From Mugil cephalus (lineage: Eukaryota; Chordata; Actinopteri; Mugiliformes; Mugilidae): a stretch of 64,000 nt of DNA. Where the stretch lies: assembly GCF_022458985.1 (NCBI RefSeq), contig NC_061772.1:8112001-8176000 (forward strand), in the 5' to 3' direction. Both the position numbers and the translations under genes were made by a program. The stretch's first letter is position 1. Each line of letters begins with the position of its first letter. Under the pieces are notes generated by a model. That model was not told the origin of the DNA, ran no database searches, and saw nothing but the letters and a program-made list of their open reading frames with translations. Positions 12,072 through 22,100 of this stretch are shown here, piece by piece.

Positions 12072-13120
12072 CATTATGACAAGTCAGTCATAAGAGTTCT
12101 CTTGTGATATTTTCAGTGCAATAAGAAATGTTGACATTGGAAATAAAAAAAATGGCTACTGCATAGTCAAATCACAAATAAACTTTGAAATGTATAAGGC
12201 TGTTGGTTGTTAATTAAGGATGTGTTCAGACTCTTGCTGGACTTCCTGGGTCCTTCCATTAAACCTTGGGCCAGTCAATAATCAGTCAAGTTGTATGAGT
12301 TATGACAAAAATGGTAATTAATAATTATTAAAGCTAAATCATTTCTTCAGCTGTCATGGTTACACAGCACCACACATTTTAAATGTCTTCAATTTAATGA
12401 TGACAGAAATCAATCAAGGGCGGCACAGCGGCTTGGTGGTTAACACTGATGCCTCCCAGTGAGTAGGTCTGAGTCCAGCCTCCTTTCTGAGTGGAGTTTG
12501 CATGTTCTCCCTGTGTCCGCATGGGTTTTCTCCGGGTACTCCAGCTTCCTCCAAAGACATGCTCGTTAGGTTAATTGGTGACTCTAAATTGATCCTAGGT
12601 GTGAGTGTGAATGCTTGTTTGTCTATGTGTTGGCCCTGTGATAGACTGGTGACTTGTCCCGCCTTGCTGTGTTTATTGTCTAAGAATATCAAAATACTCA
12701 TTTGAAAAAAAAGTATCTGACTTGGAATAAAAATGGAATAATGAAATCGTCAGTCCGGGACTTTTTTTTTTTTTTTAAACTTCAATTGGCCACTATACCA
12801 ATGGTTAGCCATTTAAAGTTTCAATGTCTCTGAAAACAAATGATACAACTTCTCAAGTGAAACTAAAATAAATATTAACTGATCACATATTTGGTCTAAA
12901 ATCCAAACCTGTTGGCAGGCTGCAGATGAACAGGCAGTGTGGTTTCTGCAAGATGCACACATATTGAAGAACTTGTGCTCATGGCTGCCATTAGAAAGAT
13001 GGTTTTCTTTCGGTCAGTGTACAAATAATCCACAAATGAGTCCGAATGATGAAAGAACACCATGCAGAAATGTTTACGGCAGGAATAAATATTGTGTATG
13101 TGAAATATGACGTCAAGACA
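12072..13120. other. 3' flank of the first gene
   Basis: AATAAA-type signals at about 12141 and 12177 could end the transcript of the first gene. Apart from the repeat at 12415-12690, I see no coding exon. Confidence 0.4.
12415..12690. repeat. Dispersed teleost repeat
   Basis: Contains strings I recognise from an abundant interspersed fish repeat: GGCGGCACAGCGG, GTTTGCATGTTCTCCCTGTG, TCTCCGGGTACTCC and GGTTAATTGGTGACTCTAAA. The ORFs on both strands here are repeat shadows. Exact class (SINE-like or non-autonomous DNA element) not determined. Confidence 0.7.
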
Positions 13121-13122
13121 TA

Positions 13123-14731
13123 CAGGTGCTGGCCAGTAAATTAGAATATCATCAAAAACTTGATTTATCTCAGTAATTCCATTCAAAAGGTGAAATTTGT
13201 ACATTATATTCATGCAATGCACACAGACCGATGTATTTCCAATGTTTATTTCTTTTAATTTTGATATTTATAAGTGACAACTAATGAAAACTCCAAATTT
13301 GGCATCTCAAAAAATTTGAATATTGAAAAGGCCAATGAAAAAAATGTTTTTTTTAAGAAATGTTGGCCAACTGAAAAGAATGAACATGAAAAGCATGCGC
13401 ATGTATAGCACTCAATACTTAGTCGGGGCTCCTTTTGCCTCAATCACTGCATTAATGCGGCGTGGCATGGACTCGATCAGTCTGTGGCACTGCTCAGGTG
13501 TTATGAGAGCCCAGGTTGCTCTGATAGTCGTCTTCAGCTGCTCTGCATTGTTGGGTCTAGCGCATTGCATCTTCCGCTTCACAATACCCCATAGATTTTC
13601 TATGGGGTTAAGGTCAGGCGAGTTTGCTGGCCAATCAAGGACAGGGATACCATGGTCCTTGAACCAGGTACTGGTGGTTTTGGCACTGTGTGCAGGTGCC
13701 AAGTCCTGTTGAAAAGTGAAATCTGCATCTCCATAAAGTTGGTCAGCAGCAGGAAGCATGAAGTGCTCTAAAACTTCCTGGTAGACAGCTGCATTGACCT
13801 TGGACCTCAGGAAACAGAGTGGGCCAACACCGGCAGATGACATGGCACCCCACACCATCACTGATGGTGGAAACTTTACACTGGACCTCATGCAACGTGG
13901 ATTCTGTGCTTCTCCGCTCTTCCTCCAGACTCTGGGTCTGGGTCCTTGATTTCCAAAGGAAATGCAAAATTTGCTTTCATCAGAAAACATAACTTTGGAC
14001 CACTCAGCAGCAGTCCAGTCCTTTTTATCCTTGGCCCAGGCGAGACGCTTCTTACGCTGTTTCTTGTTCAAGAGTGGCTTGACACACGGAATGCGACAGC
14101 TGAATCCCATGTCTTTCATGCGTCTCTTCGTGGTGGTTCTTGAAGCGCTGACTCCAGCTGCAGTCCACTCTTTGTGGATCTCCCCCACATTTTTGAATGG
14201 GTTTGTCGTCACAATTCTCTGCAGGGTGCGGTTATCCCTAGAGCTTGTACACTTTTTTCTACCACATTTTTTCCGTCCCTTCGCCTGTCTGTTAATGTGC
14301 TTGGACACAGAGCTCTGCGAACAGCCAGCTTCTTTAGCAATCAACTTTTGTGTCTTGCCCTCCTTGTACAAGGTGTCAATGGTCGTCTTTTGGACAACTG
14401 TTAAGTCAGAAGTCTTCCCCATGATTGTGGAGCCTAGACTGAGGAACCTTTTAAAGGCCTTTGCAGGTGTTTTGAGTTAATCAGCTGATTAGTGTGGCAC
14501 CAGGTGTCTTCTATATTGAGCCTTTTCAGAATATTCTAATTTTCTGAGATACTGAATTTGGTGTTTTCATTAGCTGTCAGTTGTAATAATAAAAATGAAA
14601 ATGAATAAACACTTGAAATATATCACTATGTGTGGAAGGAAAGTATACAGTATACAAGTTTCACCTTTTGAATGGAATAACTGAAATAATTCAACTTTTT
14701 GATGATATTCTAATTTACTGGCCAGCACCTG
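13123..14731 (-). mobile_element. Full-length Tc1-like DNA transposon
   Basis: The ends are CAGGTGCTGGCCAGTAAATT (left) and its near-perfect reverse complement ending in GGCCAGCACCTG (right), flanked by TA at 13121-13122 and 14732-14733, the usual Tc1 target duplication. The inverted repeats are long, about 13123-13340 and 14510-14731, with inner and outer repeated blocks of the IR/DR type. One uninterrupted transposase ORF fills the interior on the minus strand. Length (1609 bp) is normal for Tc1. The intact frame and well-matched ends indicate recent insertion. Confidence 0.95.
13412..14422 (-). CDS. Tc1-like transposase, apparently intact
   Basis: The frame gives 336 aa, typical for Tc1 transposases, which cut and paste the element by a DDE-type reaction at TA sites. 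An N-terminal paired-like helix-turn-helix region (MGKTSDLTV through SQSSVSKHINR) is followed by a basic GRKKCGRKK stretch that may act as a nuclear signal. The catalytic triad is visible: MFSDESKF (first D), FQQDLAPAH (second D) and [12 protein letters not shown] (third acidic residue, E). No stop or frameshift is present. Family members usually read TFQQDN/LAPAH, which agrees. Activity is inferred, not shown. Confidence 0.93.
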   Translation of the reverse strand: MGKTSDLTVVQKTTIDTLYKEGKTQKLIAKEAGCSQSSVSKHINRQAKGRKKCGRKKCTSSRDNRTLQRIVTTNPFKNVGEIHKEWTAAGVSASRTTTKRRMKDMGFSCRIPCVKPLLNKKQRKKRLAWAKDKKDWTAAEWSKVMFSDESKFCISFGNQGPRPRVWRKSGEAQNPRCMRSSVKFPPSVMVWGAMSSAGVGPLCFLRSKVNAAVYQEVLEHFMLPAADQLYGDADFTFQQDLAPAHSAKTTSTWFKDHGIPVLDWPANSPDLNPIENLWGIVKRKMQCARPNNAEQLKTTIRATWALITPEQCHRLIESMPRRINAVIEAKGAPTKY

Positions 14732-14859
14732 TAAGTGCACTGTAAAAACTGAATGTGAAGCATCAACTTGTCCCAAAAGTTAAACCTGCATGTACAGTAT
14801 GTATTCACACGGCAATAAAAATACGGAAATATGATAATAATAATATATGGTTAGTTTCA

Positions 14860-15290
14860 TAGAATCAGAATCAGCTTTATTGGCCAGGTACAGTATGTGA
14901 ACACATACAAGGGACTTGACTCAGGTCACTTTACTCAAGAAAATAAGAACACTTGAATAAGCATAAAAATAAAATAAAAAAATGTACAATGAAAAATTGT
15001 ACAACATAAATAAGACTTCCAGAATAAAATAGTGTATACATCTGTATTTAGTACATACAGTGAATTTAATCAGTAGTATGTACATGTAATGAAAGTAACT
15101 GGGAATGGTCACATGCTCTGTGACTGCTCAGAGTTCGTCAGAGAAACAGCCCTTGGAAAGAAACAGTTTCTGTGCCGGGTGGTTTCGGCGTACAGTGCTC
15201 TGTAACGCCGGCCTGAGGGGAGGAGTCTGAACAGGTCGTGTCCGGGGCGTGGGGGTCAGTGGACATTTTACTGATTGTTCTTTCTAGACA
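14860..15290. repeat. Dispersed LINE-tail-like repeat
   Basis: Begins AGAATCAGAATCAGCTTTATT and continues to a GC-richer block (about 15130-15260: 'gaaacagtttctgtgccggg', 'tgctctgtaacgccgg'). Both strings are typical of a very common fish interspersed repeat. No coding capacity. Confidence 0.6.
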
Positions 15291-15666
15291 AAGTTATCCA
15301 AGTATAGTTTATACCCTATAACTTGAGATTTATAACTTTAAGTATCAGAAATTAAGGTTATTCGATTGATAACTGATAAATAATGGAACAAACCAATAAC
15401 TTAGACCTACCTTTTTCTAGCTGCATGTGTTTTCTTCAAATGCAGCCCATTGAGGTTTCTCGATCACTGTATGAGCACCAGGAGAGAGAACATGCATTCT
15501 TGGTACATTACTAAAAGGGAACATATCATACTCATAAAGCAGTGGGCAGGGACACTTGACTATGACCTGTATGTGCTTAACTGTGCCATAAGGTTCACAC
15601 ACAAAAAAAAGCCCGATAATGAAGCAGTGATTGTTTAAATATGAATTCTGTTTCTCTATTTTTCAG

Positions 15667-15750
15667 GGCTTCATTGTGGCTTCCCCTCAATTAACAAGCA
15701 GTGCTGAGTTTACTGGTTCTGCCGGGACGCAGTGCATTGCCGGGAATTGA
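15667..15750 (+). pseudogene. Orphan exon paralogous to znf280d coding exon 3
   Basis: After an intact tttttcag acceptor the sequence reads GFIVASPQLTSSAEF, against [15 protein letters not shown] in znf280d at 20119. The frame ends at TGA 15748-15750 after 27 residues. Similarity seems to continue past the stop with a one-base shift. It enters in phase 0, the phase left by exon 8018-8133, so it could be spliced in frame as an alternative last exon of the first gene. An AATAAA lies at 15932-15937. Otherwise it is a relic. Confidence 0.75.
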
Positions 15751-18700
15751 TTTCCACACCCTGAGGCTTGTGGTAAACACAACAACCACATGTCGTTATC
15801 CAGTGTTTGGAGTCCTGGACTAAATGCAACATCATCTGACCAGCTGCAGTCAGACAAATGTGACTCACACATTCTGCCAGTACCCTTTTTTCTGCCTTGC
15901 TTGACTGTTTGAATCAACTGGGTCATCAAATAATAAATGATGGATAACACATTTCATTATACCAACGGCTGTAATGGGTAAGTTCATCATTCATGAATTC
16001 ATAAATGTGTTAGTAACCGTGTCGATAATAAAATGGTGATTAGTTGTATGTTTACAGTCTGGATAATCCTGCAACATAACACCTTTTACCTCCATTTTCT
16101 TTCAAGTCCAGATTATCATCAATTTAGGCAAAAAAAAGAGAAAGAAATCACAAAAGTTTTAACATTGTATCATGTTCAGGTCAATAAATTCCTCAGTCAA
16201 TACTCACTCTCAGGTGTTTCTGTGTTCTTTTCTTGATACAAAATACATAGTGATAAGATAGATAGAATAATTAGGATCAATACCACATGTCTGGAGCGTA
16301 CGTACATGCACTAAAATTAGAAAAACCAGAACCTCCCCAACACAGAGAGAGACCTGGAAGCACAACAAACAATAAAGGAAGTGATCGGACAGATGATCCC
16401 AGTATTCTGATTGGTCCAGACAATCCGAGCATTTCCGCCGTCCTCGGCCAGCCAGCAGTACTCTTTTTCCCTGCACGCCTTCAACATCTGAACTCCATCG
16501 TCCTCCGACCAGGGACTGTACCGAGATTAGTACCTAGACACCGTTGTGCCCTTGTACCCAGGGGCTGGGAGTGAGAGAGGTAGGCTGAACACACAGATGG
16601 TGCCCACCAAGCTGACTGCAGTCTTTGTCCCAGCAGCCACTACGGCATTGCTAAGGGAGGCTGGCTAATGTTATTGACCTGGGATCGATAACCGATAACT
16701 CGCGACGTCGCGATGTATGATGGGGCTTAAGCAAAGGTGTGCCGGGGTTTTAAAATGCTAGCTACTGCCCGTATCACACCGGAAATGGCACCAAACCAGG
16801 ATCATTTAAATACGCGAAGGTTAGCATTAGCTATGTGGTGTTAAAGGCTACACTGGCTAACAGCACAGTGGGAGGAGGCTAGGCTAACACAACATTAGGT
16901 AATGTTTGATAAAGGCAGTGGATCTGGCCAACATGTTGTAAATAGCTATTGGCAATGTTTTCATCGAGGTACATTTAAACATAAATACATATGTATATAT
17001 AAATAGAGAGAGGGAGGGTCTGTATTTTTGTGAAGGAGACAATGTTAGCCTAAGGTAGCTGGTTTAACACTAAAACATATTTATACCATGCTAAATGGTT
17101 CTTTATCGTTAGTAAAGTGCTTATGCTAAAGTTTATTCCTTGTCATATGAGTTAACATTGCTAAATAGCTTATTAAAACCTGTGTCATTAGCGCTGTATT
17201 GAAGAACCCAATAGAAATGGTGTCTTTATCTGTGTAGCTTGGAAGCCCTATCAACAATCAATGCTGTCGCCATCTTGGAAAGCGGATGAACACTGTGGCT
17301 CAAGTAACAGCCCCTAATTAGTACCTCATCAAATTACATTATCGGACATAAATAAAGCCTGTGGTACATTCACTTTGTTTGCACACGTGGGTCTCAATGT
17401 TTGATTGTTTGAAAAAAAAGTAAATGAACATTTTTATAGCAGCTATAATCCGTAGTGGGATATCTTTGTTTCCCTCTCATAAGCCTTATTTCATAAGCCA
17501 TCTAGTAAAATAATGCACTGACTCACAAACAGCCCAAAACATGTTCCACGGGTATCAACATGTAGATGAAAACAGTGACTGGCTTCTAAGTAAAGACCTA
17601 CTTGGAGTAGGTGGAGCACAAAAAAATGAGTGTGAAGAATGTTTCTGTTGGCCAGAAACAACAATCCAAAACACATAAACATGATATTATGCTGTGTCTG
17701 CCACGACACTGACATTAGACAGGACAAACTCAATCTGTGCACAGTATTTGCAATTTTAGACTTGGCTTCTTCTGTTTGTTTGTTTGTTTCTGATCTTTAA
17801 TCTGTCAATGAAGTTCTTAAACATACCAATGCAGTTGTGATTTGTTACAGTTTCGTCTTTGTGATTGGTTTGTGATTGAGGTTTTATAAGCAGCTCACCT
17901 ATCATTAAACCTTTTTGACTTTCCTGACAGTTCAATATGATTTTAAAATTACTTCTTTAAATATGTTTTCATAAATTATGGTACTTTTCCTAAAATCTTT
18001 AAACATTTACTTTTTTTATTGCATCATTTTACTGTATTGTATTGAGCTATAACTATACATTATATACAGTGCATTCAGAAAGTAGTCTGACCCCCTTAAA
18101 TTTTCACTTTTTGTTACATTGCAGCCATTTGCTAAAATCATTTAAGGTAATTTTTTCCCTCATTGATTTACACATGGCACCACATATTGACAGGAAAACT
18201 CAGAATTGTAGACATTTCATTTTTGCAAATTTCCTTAAGAACAAAAACTGAAATATCACGCTAATATGGTCATGAGCCTTCTTGGGAATGATGCAAGACA
18301 TTTTTCACACCTGGATTTGAGGATCCTCTTCCTCTGGATGGTGGACAGACATTTTCAGGTCTCTCCGGAGATGCTCAGTTGGGTTTAAGTCAGGGCTCTG
18401 ACTGGGTCATTCAAGAACAGTCACAGTTGTTTCAAAGCCACTCCATCGTTGTTATAGCTTAGGATCGTTGTCTTGCTGGAAGGTGAATCTTCAGCCCATT
18501 CTGAGTCTGAGGTTTTCGTCCAGTATATCGCTGTACTCGACTGCATTCATCTTTCCTTCCATTGCGAACAGTTGTCTTGTCCCTGTAGCTGAAAAACACC
18601 CCCACAGTATGATGCTGCCACCACCATGCTTCATTGTTAGGATTGGTTTTCTCCACACATACGACTTAGAATTGTGCCCAAAAAGATCTTGGTCTCATCA

Positions 18701-19158
18701 GGTCTGAGGGTCCTTTATGCATTTAAACTCTTATGTGTCTTGCACTGAGTAGAGGCTTCTGTCGGGCCACTCTGCCATAAACACCTGATTGTTGGAGGGC
18801 TGCGTTGATGCTTGACTTTCTAGAACTCTCTCCCCACTGTATCTCTAGAGCTCAGCCACAGAGATCTTTGGGTTCTTCTTTACCGTCTCTGACCGGGGCC
18901 CGATTCAGTTTTTCCTTTTTGAATTTTGAATGAATTTGTAAAAATGTCTACACTTCTGTTTTTTTCTGTCAAAACAGGGTGCTGTGTGTACACTGATAAG
19001 AGAAAAACTGAAATTAGATGAGTTAAGCAAATGGCTGCAATATAACAATCATTACCGCCTTCATTTAAGGCTTATAGCATACACAGTTTTGACTAGTGGT
19101 AGATAACTAGTAAATCACATTCAATATTTATTTAATTCTGCAAACCTCTCTCTTGCAG
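15751..19158. other. Intergenic and 5' region of znf280d
   Basis: A GCCATCTTGG motif (YY1-type) sits at 17269-17278. Motifs of this kind often lie near vertebrate transcription starts. A possible donor (CTCAA|gtaaca) follows at 17304. The non-coding first exon of znf280d may therefore lie near 17250-17303. 18067-19085 is a decayed transposon, listed separately. I see no other coding exon. Confidence 0.35.
18067..19085 (-). mobile_element. Decayed Tc1-like transposon
   Basis: The left end CAGTGCATTCAGAAAGTA, preceded by TA, is typical of a fish Tc1 family, as is the following 'tttgttacattgcagccat' block. The interior reads as minus-strand transposase remnants (for example NEAWWWQHHTVGVFFSYRDK) with many frameshifts and deletions. 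The right end is badly eroded, so the boundary near 19085 is approximate. Not coding. Confidence 0.75.
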
Positions 19159-19165
19159 ATCCACA

Positions 19166-22100
19166 ATGTCTGAACTTTTTATGGAGTGTGTTGAGGAGGA
19201 GCTGGAGCCGTGGCAGAAACAAGCACCTGAAGTTCACTTGATAGAAGATGACGATGATGAGCCCATCTTTGTTGGAGTGCTCTGTAAGTCACATAACGTT
19301 TTTATACATTACGATGTAGTATTTTGACTTGACAAATTGTAGCATAATGTTAACACGTTCTGAGTCTGGTGTTTGAACGGTTTAATATTGGTTTGCTATT
19401 ACTTATATACACTGGTCTGGCATAACATAATGACCGCCGACAGGAGAAGGGAATAACACTGACCTTTTTGTGGCAATTCAAAAACAGCACAAGGTGTTGA
19501 CCTGGCCTGATCAAGTATCTGTGGGATTATCTACAGAGACCCCTCCCCTCAACCCAAAGGCCCACACCAATAACAGGACACCCTCAGAAGATCCGTGTCC
19601 ATTCTCTGAGTCGCAACTGTGGGAGACCTACATATGTTAGGATGGTGGTCATAATGTTATGTCTGATCAGTGTATACTTACTACAGTTGGGCTGGAGGCT
19701 ACACTAAAAGACGAGAGTAGGGCTAGACCAAGGACCAGTTACTGTCGCACGGCTATTTACTGAAATGTAAAGACAAACATTTTGTTGAATCTCTTATTTT
19801 GGCCCCTTTTTGTTCTTCCAGCTAATAACAAAAAGGACAGTAAGGCGAACCCTCCACCTCCTCAGAGGACCAGTGCACCGAAGCAGGAAATAAAGCACCC
19901 GGCTCCTCAGCCTGCTGTTGGCCCCTCACCAATACTGATGCCACTGAGTGTAACTGGAAATGCAGTAAAAACTGCACCATCCACTCTGGCAACAGTGACG
20001 CCGCAGCCCGTTATCGTCAACAACCAGGTATTTGTGGTATTTATTTGACCTTTCTTTTGTAAATTGTATACAATAAGAAACCAACCCATTTAGTCTGGAT
20101 TTGTCTATTTTTTTTCAGGGATTTATTGTCACTTCTCCGCAATTAACAAACAGCACTGACTTTATTGCCTCTCTTGGGTCCCAGTATCCCCCTGGAACGT
20201 CATTTACAATTGTACCAGGTAAATCTGAGTGAAGTATACTTCTGAGGAGTAACTCAGTGGTTCCCACTCAAATGGATTCTGTTTGTGTCACAGCTGGTGT
20301 CCTCCTCCTCCTCCTCCTCCTCCTCTGATGCATCCCTCTCTTTGATAACTCTAGCTATTATTTCTTAACTGTCTCAGCTGCCATAGTAGCCCTGGTCGAA
20401 GCCTGGAAATATTCAAAGCAAATTAACTGGAAAGTTAATCACACTTGTCTGGACTAGTCATCTGCAGTTTTAAAAGCCTTTGATATTTTTCAGTATTCAG
20501 CTAGATAGATGGAACAGATGTCCACATTATAGTCAACCTTTTCCATAAATGGTAAACTCACATAGTGGTTCACTATTGCAGCAGAGACCTTTTCTTGGCC
20601 ATTCTTTCCTAATATCAGACTCATTTCCAAATAGTAACCCTGGGATATAAGTTCATCTGAGGACAGCACGAACACGACCATAAAAGTGCTATTCATTTAA
20701 CTGACTGATAACTACTAACCTACTACTATATAAAATATAGTACCTGCATGTAATACCCCTGTATGTATGTAGTACAAGTATGGGATAGGGTGAAGATATT
20801 ATATAGATGTGTATTGTTCTCACAGATGGCTTAAAGAAATAAATAAAGAAGGATTGAAAAGCCTGAATGGATCACTGTGAATATACTTGGGCAGCCAGCT
20901 CAAGTAAAGAGTGGATGTGGGAAACACTGGGTGATGCCAAGTTTGTATCCTCTGTCTTTCAGCTGGTCAGCAGCCTCTTTTTCAGCAGGTCCCTCCAGGG
21001 ACAGTGATACCTGGTGTCGTCCACAGACCTCAGGTGCAGCAAATCAGCAACAACATTGTGACTCTGTCTAACGTCCAGAGCCCCACTGTGTATTCGACGC
21101 AGTCTGGTCAGCTACAGCCCAACCTGACCAACTCATTCCCAACTATTCAGACTTTCTCTGTGGCTGTGAAGAACAATGGCAGTAACAGAGGTAATTTTCT
21201 GAATGCAGCGTTTTCACCTTATTTTACCATTTCATCAGGTGGCAGTCACTAAAATGTGCGTTTCTTGGATCACACACAGATCAGAGCTCAGTCAAACGAG
21301 GGCTGACCCCACAGGAAATGAATGCTGTGTCAAAAATTGTTAAGTTTGACTTAGGTAATTTTCTACTGCACCAGCAATTCTGTTGATTACATTTAATGAA
21401 CTCTAGATGTTGCTTTTTAATAAATAGTAATTATCATCTCATTGATTTTTTTGTTTTTTTTCCCCAAAGCACCAGCAAAGCTAGTGGCCGGAGTGGAAAA
21501 TGGTGTCATAAAGAAAAAATGTCCCAACTGTCCAGAAGAATGTGTCACAGAAGAGGCCCTGAAATGTCATATGATGGTGAGTAAACTCCTCTGACATCAT
21601 GCAGACCACTGGGAACTCATTTAAGCCTTAATGTTGTGAAATTAAATGTGTTTCACTGGAACTATGTCTTTTTCAAACTAGTCCTACCTGATAGATGGGA
21701 TTCATAAGCAATTCCACTTAAATGTTATTATGCTCTCAAGTTTATTAACATATAAACACACACAAACACACACATTCTGTCATTATTACCACTCGTAATC
21801 ATTTTGCTCTGTTTGTCTGTTCCAGACATGCGGTACAAATGTAGGAAGTGTGGCTCAGTCACCAAACAAGCGCATCATGCTGGTCTCGGAGTTCTACTAT
21901 GGTCGCTTTGAGGGAGATGTTCAGAAGAAGGGGGCAGAGAAGACCAACACAACCTTTAAGTGCCAAAGCTGCTTAAAAGTTCTGAAGAACAATATCAGGT
22001 ATGATTGTTTGTTTTCATGCATTTGTGACATAAGAGGGAGTGTGTCAGTTTCTGTCTTTTTTTTTCGTCTCATTTATTTTTTCCAAAAAGCAAGATATGA

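Noticed and set aside
13323-14480. Plus-strand ORFs (up to 172 codons) in the Tc1 element
   Set aside because: They overlap the intact transposase on the opposite strand and show no family features.
16287-16574. 95-codon plus-strand ORF
   Set aside because: No splice support, no recognisable motif, and it lies in repeat-bearing intergenic DNA.
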